Shown in pieces: positions 9,426 through 17,184 of a stretch of 64,000 nt of DNA. Made by a program: the position numbers and the translations under genes. Source of the DNA: Chryseobacterium sp. Leaf405 (GTDB taxonomy: Bacteria > Bacteroidota > Bacteroidia > Flavobacteriales > Weeksellaceae); NCBI RefSeq assembly GCF_001425355.1, contig NZ_LMQN01000018.1, positions 100,261 through 164,260 of the forward strand, in the 5' to 3' direction. Position 1 is the stretch's first letter. The number at the start of each line of letters is the position of its first letter. The notes under the pieces were generated by a model. It saw only the letters and a list, made by a program, of their open reading frames with translations, was not told the origin of the DNA and did no database searches.

Positions 9426-10148
9426 TTACTCAAAGTTTTTGACATCTGCTTTTTCGAAAACATCTTTTCTTTGTTCAGCATGTTGTTCCGAGAAAATCTC
9501 ACCATCTTTCATATTCACAATTCTAGAAGCATAACCCGCATCGTATGAAGAGTGCGTAACCATCGCAATCGTAGAACCTTCCCTGTGAAGTTCAGCCAGA
9601 AGATTCATTACTTCATTTCCATTGGAACTGTCTAGATTTCCTGTCGGTTCATCAGCAAGAATCAGTTTTGGTTTTGTAACTAATGCCCTTGCAACCGCTG
9701 CTCTTTGCTGCTGCCCCCCCGAAAGCTGCTGTGGATAATGCTTTGCTCTGTGAGAAATATTGATTTTCTCCATAATTTCCTCCACTCGTTTTTTTCTTTC
9801 GGAAGAAGAGATTCCATTGTAAATTAAAGGCAATTCAATATTTTCATACACTGTTAATTCATCAATCAGGTTAAAATTCTGGAAAATAAAACCAATATTT
9901 TTCTTTCTGATGTCTGATTTTTTCTTCTCAGAAATTCCTATCGTTTCAGTAGATTCAAATTGATAAGAACCTGAAGAAGCACTGTCTAACAATCCGAGAA
10001 TATTAAGAAAAGTAGATTTTCCGCAGCCCGAAGGTCCCATTATCACTACGAATTCTCCTTCTTTAATATGCAAGCTTACATTATTAAGTGCATTGGTCTG
10101 AACGTCTTCAGTTTTATATATTTTGGAAAGATTTTGAATATTTATCAT
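9426..10148 (-). CDS. ABC transporter ATP-binding protein (MacB/LolD-like)
   Basis: A 240-residue stand-alone ATPase. Walker A is GPSGCGKST at about 39-47, the signature is LSGGQQQR, and Walker B is LILADEPTGNLD followed by the switch histidine in MVTHS. The LSGGQQQR signature and the short length fit the MacB/LolD/FtsE group that powers FtsX-type permeases. It lies between the HlyD-like adaptor and the two permease genes, so it should energise that pump. Confidence 0.95.
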   Translation of the reverse strand: MINIQNLSKIYKTEDVQTNALNNVSLHIKEGEFVVIMGPSGCGKSTFLNILGLLDSASSGSYQFESTETIGISEKKKSDIRKKNIGFIFQNFNLIDELTVYENIELPLIYNGISSSERKKRVEEIMEKINISHRAKHYPQQLSGGQQQRAAVARALVTKPKLILADEPTGNLDSSNGNEVMNLLAELHREGSTIAMVTHSSYDAGYASRIVNMKDGEIFSEQHAEQRKDVFEKADVKNFE

Positions 10149-10209
10149 TGTAATGTTGTTTAGAGTATATTGTTTTTAAATTTAAATTAGAGTTTTCATA
10201 TGTGAGTAT

Positions 10210-11451
10210 TTATTTTTTAATATCTAAAATTTCATACTTTTTAATTTCGGAATAATCTGAAGTAATCACCGATTCTCCTTGTTTCAGCCCGGAAACCACT
10301 TCATAATACAAAGGATTTTCTCTTCCCAGACTGATGTTTCTTTTTTCGGCTTTATTGCCTTTCACTACGAAAATCCATTTTCCGTTGGTGTCTTTATAAA
10401 AATTCCCTTTCGGAATCATCGTTTCCTGTTTGTCCTCAGATAATTTCAGTTTCACTCCAAAGGTCATCCCTATTTTTAGACTTTCTATTTTCGCATCAAT
10501 AAAATTAAGTTCAACAGAAAACTGTCCGTCTTTCACTTCAGGAAGAATTTTTGTAATCATCACCTGATATTCTTTTCCGTTGTTTTCCAGGCTTCCTTTG
10601 ATACCGTTCGTTAATTTATTGATATAATATTCGTCCACTTTTGCCACCAGTTTGTAACCGCCCATCAAGTCGATTTTGCCAATACTTTCTCCCGTTGTAA
10701 GGTTCTGCCCCAACGAGATATTGAATGAAGACAATCTACCGGAAGCAGGCGACATAATAAGAAAATTATTTTTGTTGGTACGAAGAATATTCAAACTTTT
10801 TTCCATCTGATTAATAGAATTGTTAATGGCTGCAAACTGAGCACTTCTTGAAGTTCTTTCATTTTTGGATCCATTTTCAACAATTTGCTTTCTTTGTTTC
10901 TGATAATTCAGATTTTGAAATGCAATATCATAATCAGTTTTCTTTCCGATTTCTGCATCGTATAGTCTTTTCTGAAGATTAAAAGTTTGTAAAGCAGTGT
11001 TATACTCATTTTGAGCTTGCAGTACTTCTTTATCCTGATTAAATTCCTGGTTTTTAAGCTCCAGAAGCGAACTTCTCATCTGGCTGACTTGCTGCATAAT
11101 TCCCGTTTCCTGATTCAGATAATTGAATTCCGTATTCGGATTGTAAACCTGTGCGATGGGTTGCCCCTTCGTTACCATTTCCCCGTCTTCGGCAAAAACT
11201 TCCTTTACTGCACCGCCCTCCAAAACATTCACCAAAGAGGAATTAAGAGATTGTGTTTGTGCTGTTACCATCAGCATATCTTCAAATTTACCTTTTGTAA
11301 CTTCATCTATTGTAATATCTTCCAATTTTACATTATACGTTTTTTTCTGATTGAAAAAATACCATCCGAACACCGAAACTGCCGCCGCAGAAACCAAGAT
11401 GATTGCTATAAATTTTAATTTAGATTTCTTTTTTACTATTTTCGTATCCAT
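10210..11451 (-). CDS. HlyD/MacA-family periplasmic adaptor of an efflux pump
   Basis: 413 residues. A single membrane anchor at about 13-33 is followed by a first lipoyl half (VLEGGAVKEVFAEDGEMVTKGQPIA), a long helical hairpin at about 125-225 and the second lipoyl half with a beta-barrel (MSPASGRLSSFNISLGQNLTTG). Adaptors of this kind link the inner-membrane ABC unit to TolC. It is the first gene of the operon, and a sigma-54-like promoter lies 34 bp upstream of its start. Confidence 0.93.
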   Translation of the reverse strand: MDTKIVKKKSKLKFIAIILVSAAAVSVFGWYFFNQKKTYNVKLEDITIDEVTKGKFEDMLMVTAQTQSLNSSLVNVLEGGAVKEVFAEDGEMVTKGQPIAQVYNPNTEFNYLNQETGIMQQVSQMRSSLLELKNQEFNQDKEVLQAQNEYNTALQTFNLQKRLYDAEIGKKTDYDIAFQNLNYQKQRKQIVENGSKNERTSRSAQFAAINNSINQMEKSLNILRTNKNNFLIMSPASGRLSSFNISLGQNLTTGESIGKIDLMGGYKLVAKVDEYYINKLTNGIKGSLENNGKEYQVMITKILPEVKDGQFSVELNFIDAKIESLKIGMTFGVKLKLSEDKQETMIPKGNFYKDTNGKWIFVVKGNKAEKRNISLGRENPLYYEVVSGLKQGESVITSDYSEIKKYEILDIKK

Positions 11452-11484
11452 ATTTTAGATAACCATTTTACTTACAGATAATTA

Positions 11485-11500
11485 CACAATATAAATGCCG
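11485..11500 (-). promoter_or_regulatory. Candidate sigma-54 (-24/-12) promoter for the efflux operon
   Basis: On the minus strand the sequence reads CGGCATTTATATTGTG. This fits TGGCA-N6-TTGCA with exact spacing; it departs at the first base and in the -12 element (TTGTG instead of TTGCA). The start point would fall about 24 bases before the HlyD ATG. A sigma-54-dependent activator gene is divergent from it, which is the main reason for calling an imperfect match. Confidence 0.45.
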
Positions 11501-11684
11501 CAGTTTTATAATCCTGTAACTCTCTGAAAATGTGATTCGATTTTAATTTATTAATTTTAAAACTGTTCATTATCGGACACTTTTTGTACGAAAACGAACA
11601 AATTTAGTTGAGGGTTGTCGAATGTTTGTTGCTTTGAAATATAACTATCAACTAAAATTGTCACTTGACAACCAAATAAAAGAA

Positions 11685-13028
11685 ATGCGAAAAAAAGAAG
11701 CTCATATTTTAATTGTTGATGATGACGAAGATATTTTATTTTCGGCAAGAGTCTGGCTCAAAAAGTTTTTTACGGAAGTCAGCTGTCTCAGTCAGCCCAA
11801 AAATATTCTGAAATTTTTATCGGAAAAGCAAGTTGATGCCGTTATTTTGGACATGAATTTCCGAAAAGGTTTTGAAAACGGACAAGACGGATTGTATTGG
11901 ATGAAAGAGATCAAAACGCTGGAACCTCAGCTTCCAATTATTCTGATGACCGCTTACGGTGAAGTAGAATTGGCAGTTGAGGCATTGAAAAACGGTGCTT
12001 CCGATTTTATTCTGAAACCTTGGAATAACGAAAAACTTTACGCTTCTGTAAATCTTGCAGTCGATATTTCCCGAAAAAACAAAAAATTAAATCAATGGGA
12101 AAATGTAAGCATCAAAACCAATCAATATCAGTTAGGAACAAAATCTCCTGCGATGCGGGAAATAATGGATCAAATTGAAAAAGTTGCCGCGACCGATGCT
12201 AATGTATTACTTTTGGGAGAAAACGGAACGGGAAAATATGTTTTGGCAGAACATATTCACGAGTTGTCGGAAAGAAAAAACCAACCTTTTGTGCATATAG
12301 ATTTGGGAAGTCTTTCTGAGAATCTTTTTGAAGCAGAATTATTCGGATATAAAAAAGGAGCGTTTACCGATGCTCATCAGGATTATGCAGGAAAAATAGA
12401 AAATGCAGAAAATGGAACGGTTTTCCTTGATGAAATTGGAAATCTGCCACTTCATCTTCAAACCAAGTTATTAAGTTTAATTCAGAACAGAAAATTATCA
12501 AGAATCGGAGAAAGTAAAGAACGATTATTGGATGTGAGATTTATTTTTGCAACCAACGAAAATCTTAAAAAAGCCGTTGCAGAAAACCGCTTTAGAAAAG
12601 ATTTGTATTACAGAATCAATACGGTTGAATTACAGATTCCAAGTTTACGAGAACGGATTGAAGATATTTCAAATTTAGCCCATTATTTTTTAGAAAAATA
12701 CAGGCAGAAATATCACAAGCCTGATTTGGCTTTGAATGACATTTTAATTTCAGAATTAACAAATTATTCGTGGCCGGGAAATATCCGTGAGCTTGATCAT
12801 TGCATAGAAAGAAGTGTGATTCTTTCTCATGAGAAAAACCTTAAATTGCTGATGCCTCAGGACGAAGAAATGGAAAATACAATTGTAAATCTGAACATCG
12901 AAGAAATGGAAGAAATTCTGATAAAAAAGGCATTGAAAAAACATCGTGGAAATATTTCGCTCGCTGCAGAAGATTTAGGATTATCAAGAGCAGCTTTGTA
13001 CAGAAGAATGGAGAAATTTGATCTGTAA
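11685..13028 (+). CDS. Sigma-54-dependent response regulator (NtrC family)
   Basis: The frame is open from an ATG at 11622, but the receiver domain begins at the internal ATG at 11685 (MRKKEAHILIVDDDED), which is the preferred start and gives 447 residues. A receiver domain (phospho-acceptor Asp in AVILDM) is followed by an AAA+ domain with Walker A GENGTGK, the sigma-54 contact loop GAFTDA in place of the classical GAFTGA, and Walker B GTVFLDEIGN. A Fis-type helix-turn-helix closes the protein (RGNISLAAEDLGLSRAALYR). It is three bases upstream of its kinase gene and divergent from the efflux operon it probably activates. Confidence 0.94.
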   Translation: MRKKEAHILIVDDDEDILFSARVWLKKFFTEVSCLSQPKNILKFLSEKQVDAVILDMNFRKGFENGQDGLYWMKEIKTLEPQLPIILMTAYGEVELAVEALKNGASDFILKPWNNEKLYASVNLAVDISRKNKKLNQWENVSIKTNQYQLGTKSPAMREIMDQIEKVAATDANVLLLGENGTGKYVLAEHIHELSERKNQPFVHIDLGSLSENLFEAELFGYKKGAFTDAHQDYAGKIENAENGTVFLDEIGNLPLHLQTKLLSLIQNRKLSRIGESKERLLDVRFIFATNENLKKAVAENRFRKDLYYRINTVELQIPSLRERIEDISNLAHYFLEKYRQKYHKPDLALNDILISELTNYSWPGNIRELDHCIERSVILSHEKNLKLLMPQDEEMENTIVNLNIEEMEEILIKKALKKHRGNISLAAEDLGLSRAALYRRMEKFDL

Positions 13029-13031
13029 AAA

Positions 13032-14348
13032 ATGAAAAAACAACAAATATTCTGGTTAATCTTTATTATTCTGGCGATTTTCAGCGGAATTTTTGCGTTT
13101 GATTTTTACTCACAGAATAAATGGATTAATTTTTTCCTATTTGCATTGATGAGTCTCATTTTCATTGTTTTAGCAAAAAATTCTGCTTTGTCTTATGTTC
13201 AGAAAACAGAAAAACTGCTTTTGGCGATTCAGAAAAAAGATTTTTCATTATTTCCGAAAACCGAAGAAAACAGTTTAGTCAACAGTGCAGTAAAACTTTA
13301 TTATCAAAGCAAAGAAGAACATCTTTCTTTATCTTCTTATAAACTTTTGTATGAAGAAATTTTGAATCAACTGGAAATCGGATTGATGATTTTATCTGAA
13401 AAGGACAATCACTGGGAAGTTTTTTATGTAAATCCTGTTTTCTTGGAAATTCTGCAAATTCCAAAATATAATTCCTGGGAGCTTTACGAAAATAAATCGC
13501 CAGGCTTTTACAAGATCATCCAACAAACCAATTACGAGAATTCTCAGGAGTTTTTTGATATTTCAATTAATGAAAATACCAAACAATCGTTTTCTTTAAG
13601 GACTAAAAAAGTTCAGAATGTAAAAAATCGGTTCTGTATCATCAGTCTTGAATCTGTTCAGAAAATTATCGAGCAAAAAGAAAAACTCGCATGGAATAAT
13701 CTGATGAAGGTAATTTCTCATGAACTTCTGAACACATTAACACCGGTAAATAGTTTAATTCAAAATCTGGAATATATTGCCAATCAGGAAATTATTGAGA
13801 AAGAAGATCAACAGGATATGAAAGAAAGTCTAATGATTATCAATTCAAAATCGAAGCAATTACTGAATTTTGTTGATGATTACCGACAGGTTGCAGAGTT
13901 GCCAAAACCTGCTTTCAAGAATATTTCGCTAACTGATATTGTAGAATCTGCGCTCGATTTCCTTAAACCTGAATTTGAAAAAAATCAAATCATAATTATT
14001 AATTCATTGGAAAATCACATGATTTCTGCCGATGAAAAAATGATTGAGCGCTGTCTGATTAATCTTTACCTGAATGCAATTTTTGCTGTTTCAGACACTC
14101 TGGAAAAAACAATTAAAACTGAAATTAAAACATTTAACAAACGTATTGTTCTAAGCATTGAGGACAATGGAATCGGAATTCAAAAGGAAATTCAGGATAA
14201 GATTTTCCTGCCATTTTTCACGACAAGAAGCGGCGGTTCCGGAATTGGTTTAACACTCAGCAAAAGTATTATTGAAGCACATAAAGGTTACGTTAATTAT
14301 AAATCTTTGGAACAGGGAAGCCGCTTTGAAATTTGGTTTTTGAGTTAA
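13032..14348 (+). CDS. Sensor histidine kinase
   Basis: 438 residues. Two membrane spans lie close together at the N terminus (about 7-24 and 32-50). A PAS-like segment follows at about 105-205, then the dimerisation/phospho-acceptor helix (MKVISHELLNTLTPVN) and an HATPase domain with N box NLYLNAIFA, G1 DNGIGIQ, F box FLPFFTT and G2 GGSGIGLTLS. All catalytic motifs are present. It follows the NtrC-type regulator by three bases, so the two form a two-component pair. There is almost no periplasmic loop, so it may sense a membrane or cytoplasmic signal. Confidence 0.94.
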   Translation: MKKQQIFWLIFIILAIFSGIFAFDFYSQNKWINFFLFALMSLIFIVLAKNSALSYVQKTEKLLLAIQKKDFSLFPKTEENSLVNSAVKLYYQSKEEHLSLSSYKLLYEEILNQLEIGLMILSEKDNHWEVFYVNPVFLEILQIPKYNSWELYENKSPGFYKIIQQTNYENSQEFFDISINENTKQSFSLRTKKVQNVKNRFCIISLESVQKIIEQKEKLAWNNLMKVISHELLNTLTPVNSLIQNLEYIANQEIIEKEDQQDMKESLMIINSKSKQLLNFVDDYRQVAELPKPAFKNISLTDIVESALDFLKPEFEKNQIIIINSLENHMISADEKMIERCLINLYLNAIFAVSDTLEKTIKTEIKTFNKRIVLSIEDNGIGIQKEIQDKIFLPFFTTRSGGSGIGLTLSKSIIEAHKGYVNYKSLEQGSRFEIWFLS

Positions 14349-14362
14349 CAACAACTCCTTTT

Positions 14363-15091
14363 TTATCTAAACTCTGTAAGTTTTTCATTTCCTAAATCAT
14401 ATTGGTAGATTTTATGATTTTCAACATCAATATAAATCCATTGTATGATGGTAAAACGATGTTCAAACTCACGACCAACGCCTAACACAATGTAAGCACG
14501 GTTATCTTTAGTTCGCTCTTCAATAGAATATTCGATTTGTTCTTTGTTTTTGATAGCTTGCTGAATCAACGGATTTCTCGAATTTGCAATATAATATTCT
14601 GCTAACAGGTATAATTTATCCAGATAATCTCCCGAAAAACTTTCTCCGTCCCAATGATATTTGAGTTCTTTTTTATACTCTTTTCTAAATTTTGATACTT
14701 TTCCGTCTTTGATTTTCTTTACTGAAATAATCCATTTTGCAATTTCCGGCGTTTCTCCGTCTCCCGCAATATAAATGGTATCATTTTTCCAGTTAATTTG
14801 TATCTGATCGCCTTTTAAAAGGCTTCTATCTTCATTTTTATCATTAATAAAACCATACAAATCTTTGTTTTTATTCGCATTCAATATCATGTAATCTCCA
14901 TCATCATTGTAAGAATCAAATTCAAAAATATCCTGATGGATTCGCTGTTTTTTTTGAACTGTATCTATTTTTACACTTCCTGCAACAAGCGAATCGTGAG
15001 CAATTTCATTTTTTGCAGCAATCTTTTTCTCTTTGCAGGCTAACAAGATAAAAGGAAGTAAAAAAACTTTATAAAACAATATTTTTCTCAT
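14363..15091 (-). CDS. Predicted lipoprotein of unknown function
   Basis: 242 residues with a lipoprotein signal (FLLPFILLACKEKK; lipobox LLAC, so the mature protein would begin at Cys19). The rest is soluble and rich in Lys, Glu and Tyr, with no family recognised. It is convergent with the histidine kinase gene (14 bp between stops) and has no operon partner. The function is unknown. Confidence 0.75.
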   Translation of the reverse strand: MRKILFYKVFLLPFILLACKEKKIAAKNEIAHDSLVAGSVKIDTVQKKQRIHQDIFEFDSYNDDGDYMILNANKNKDLYGFINDKNEDRSLLKGDQIQINWKNDTIYIAGDGETPEIAKWIISVKKIKDGKVSKFRKEYKKELKYHWDGESFSGDYLDKLYLLAEYYIANSRNPLIQQAIKNKEQIEYSIEERTKDNRAYIVLGVGREFEHRFTIIQWIYIDVENHKIYQYDLGNEKLTEFR

Positions 15092-15264
15092 GATTTAATT
15101 TTCAATTTTATGTTTTAGATTACCACTAATTTTTATTTTCAAATATAAAAATTCTTTGATGTCTTAAATGTTATAATTCTACAGAAAACTTATTACACTA
15201 TTTTACTTTAACAGTACAATCTTCTTTTTCTTTATTCAAATGTGAAATAATTTATTTTTTTAAG

Positions 15265-15272
15265 TACATTTG
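15265..15272 (+). promoter_or_regulatory. Candidate -7 element (TACATTTG)
   Basis: It matches TAnnTTTG exactly and lies 27 bases before the ATG of the broken reading frame at 15300. This supports the view that a small exported protein was once made here. Confidence 0.4.
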
Positions 15273-15299
15273 TAGCCAATAATTTTTAAAATACAAGCA

Positions 15300-15395
15300 A
15301 TGAAAAAAATCTTAACCTATTCCCTTTACAGCATTTTCTGCGGCACAACAAAGAAACGTTCATTAGTCATTAATTCATTAATTCAGGTTATCTAA
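15300..15395 (+). pseudogene. Remnant of a small exported-protein gene
   Basis: ATG at 15300 opens a 31-codon frame (MKKILTYSLYSIFCGTTKK). The +1 frame of the same bases reads FTAFSAAQQRN, which looks like the end of a Bacteroidota signal peptide with its cleavage site. The start in one frame and the cleavage region in the next suggest a frameshift, and both frames then stop. A promoter box lies upstream. No homologue was identified; the call rests on pattern only. Confidence 0.4.
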
Positions 15396-15654
15396 ACGGT
15401 AAAATAATAATCGGTAAGAAAAAATTAACATTTATTTTAAACTACAACACAATTTTATCCTATTTTCTTTGATTAGCAATTGATTTTTAAGTAATTATAA
15501 TGTTTCATAACCGTGCTTTGCTTTGCATTGATATGCACAATATTGTATTGCATTTTATATAAATAATTAATATTCATACATTTATATTAAAATTCATCAT
15601 TAAGTGACAATTCTTATCATACGCTAAACGCCGATGGATATTAAAAAAAATTGC

Positions 15655-15662
15655 TACTTTTG
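15655..15662 (+). promoter_or_regulatory. Candidate -7 element (TACTTTTG) for the gene at 15746
   Basis: It matches TAnnTTTG exactly, 83 bases before the start codon. No clear -33 box is visible. Confidence 0.45.
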
Positions 15663-15745
15663 TGCAAAGAAATAAAAAATTGTTTTTTTAACGTTTTTAT
15701 TGTTAATTTAGATAGACCAAATTATAAAACATTAAAAATCACCAC

Positions 15746-16303
15746 ATGAGAAAAATAATTCTACTACTTACATGCATGTTCGGTATTTCGGTTTTTTCAC
15801 AGATCAAAGTATTGAAAAATGAAACTCTAGTGGAAATTGGTAAAGATAATTCTGTAGGTTTATACAAGAAGGACGATAAATTTACGATCAATTATCAGGA
15901 TCTAAATACCGCAAACCTGAATACATTCCGTTCTTTTTCTTTTCAGAATTTAGATGGAGATGTTTCTGATCTTTATAATCTGATTGTCGGCGGTTTTGTT
16001 ACTCCTCCCGAAGCGAATATTGTTTTGGAACTTCCCAATGATATTATTGAACTTCATTACGAAAAAAACTTCGGACAACCTACAATGCAGTTTATTCAAT
16101 ATATCAATAAGAATAAGAAATATGTAGGAAAATCACAGTTTCTGAATAAGAAACAGGTTGATAAAATTTTCGGAAAAGAAAACGGAAAAGCCGCATCTTA
16201 CGAAAAGCCCGGTGCAATGAATAATAATCAGCCGAAACAACAGGTAAACAGTGCTGCTGCTTCATCACATGGAAACAGTAAGAACAAAAAACCCAGAAAA
16301 TAA
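15746..16303 (+). CDS. Exported protein of unknown function
   Basis: 185 residues with a signal peptide (MRKIILLLTCMFGISVFSQ; cleavage expected after FSQ or just before). The middle part is a mixed alpha/beta sequence with no recognised domain. The last 45 residues are low-complexity and rich in Asn, Gln, Ala and Lys (NNQPKQQVNS...NSKNKKPRK), probably a disordered basic tail. It has its own promoter box and terminator, so it is probably a single-gene unit. The function is unknown. Confidence 0.75.
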   Translation: MRKIILLLTCMFGISVFSQIKVLKNETLVEIGKDNSVGLYKKDDKFTINYQDLNTANLNTFRSFSFQNLDGDVSDLYNLIVGGFVTPPEANIVLELPNDIIELHYEKNFGQPTMQFIQYINKNKKYVGKSQFLNKKQVDKIFGKENGKAASYEKPGAMNNNQPKQQVNSAAASSHGNSKNKKPRK

Positions 16304-16325
16304 GTATATTTTTATATATTCACTC

Positions 16326-16352
16326 AACTCATTCTCACGAATGAGTTTTTTA
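16326..16352 (+). terminator. Rho-independent terminator after the exported-protein gene
   Basis: Stem ACTCATTC-TCAC-GAATGAGT followed directly by a T-rich run. Confidence 0.8.
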
Positions 16353-16355
16353 TTT

Positions 16356-16363
16356 TATTTTTG
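16356..16363 (+). promoter_or_regulatory. Candidate -7 element (TATTTTTG) for the ABC ATPase gene
   Basis: TAnnTTTG match 20 bases before the ATG at 16384. It lies in the T-run of the preceding terminator, so terminator and promoter abut. Confidence 0.5.
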
Positions 16364-16383
16364 CAAAAAGATCATTATACATT

Positions 16384-17079
16384 ATGTCTCTTCAAATAAA
16401 TCATTTATCCAAAAAATTTGGTGAACAAACTGCTCTTAACGATATTAATATCACCATTAACAAAAACGAAATCATCGGACTTCTCGGACCCAACGGTGCG
16501 GGAAAATCTACGCTGATGAAATCTATCGTTGGAGCTTTAAAAATTGATGAAGGCGAAATTATTTTTAATGACAAAAATATTACAGAACACGAAATTGAAA
16601 GTAAAAAAAATATAGGTTTTCTTCCTGAAAACAATCCTTTGTATCTGGAAATGTTTGTAAAAGAATATCTTCAGTTTGTTGCTAATATTCATAAAATTCC
16701 ACAGTCAAGAATAGATGAGGTGATAGAATTGGTTGGAATTACCCCTGAAAAATCAAAAAAAATCGGACAGCTTTCTAAAGGATATAAGCAAAGAATTGGG
16801 TTGGCTCAGGCCATTATCCATCAACCGGATTTGTTGATTTTAGATGAACCGACGAACGGTCTTGATCCGAATCAAATCATCGAAATCAGAAACGTTATCA
16901 AGGAAATCGGACAGGAAAAAACCGTTTTACTTTCCACACATATTATGCAGGAAGTAGAAGCGCTTTGTTCGCGTGTGATTCTTATTCATAAAGGGAATAT
17001 TCTTCAGGATTGTCCTATTGATGAATTTAAAGGTAAGTTTGAAAGCTTGGAAGAAGCTTTTGCAAGTTATACTGCTTAA
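16384..17079 (+). CDS. gldA: ABC transporter ATP-binding protein, probable GldA
   Basis: A 231-residue single ATPase of the ABC-2 group. Walker A is GPNGAGKST, the signature LSKGYKQR and Walker B LLILDEPTNGLD, with STHIMQEVEALCSR after it. The LSKGYKQR signature and the stand-alone position match the gliding-motility GldA ATPase of Flavobacteriia, which works with GldF and GldG encoded elsewhere. A different ABC-2 exporter ATPase cannot be excluded, and the chain is shorter than GldA proteins of around 300 residues that I recall. No permease gene is adjacent. Confidence 0.7.
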   Translation: MSLQINHLSKKFGEQTALNDINITINKNEIIGLLGPNGAGKSTLMKSIVGALKIDEGEIIFNDKNITEHEIESKKNIGFLPENNPLYLEMFVKEYLQFVANIHKIPQSRIDEVIELVGITPEKSKKIGQLSKGYKQRIGLAQAIIHQPDLLILDEPTNGLDPNQIIEIRNVIKEIGQEKTVLLSTHIMQEVEALCSRVILIHKGNILQDCPIDEFKGKFESLEEAFASYTA

Positions 17080-17084
17080 AAATA

Positions 17085-17117
17085 AAAAATCGCCCGAAAA
17101 AATTTCGGGCGATTTTT
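17085..17117. terminator. Bidirectional terminator
   Basis: Perfect stem AAAAATCGCCCGAAA / TTTCGGGCGATTTTT with a three-base loop and T-runs on both sides. It lies between the convergent ABC ATPase and flotillin genes. Confidence 0.88.
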
Positions 17118-17184
17118 ATTTAATTATATATCCGATTGGTGCAGTCAACATGAAAAGTTCATATTTTTTATAATGAAGCCAAAA

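Larger units (their letters stand above)
15092..15745. other. 654-bp gap with a decayed gene start and a promoter
   Basis: Very AT-rich. It contains a TACATTTG promoter box (15265-15272), a short broken signal-peptide-like reading frame (15300-15395) and the upstream region of the gene at 15746. No other gene, repeat or RNA was recognised. Confidence 0.5.

Noticed and set aside
11622..11684. Upstream start for the NtrC-type regulator
   Set aside because: The extra 21 residues precede the receiver domain and look like leader DNA; the ATG at 11685 fits the family.
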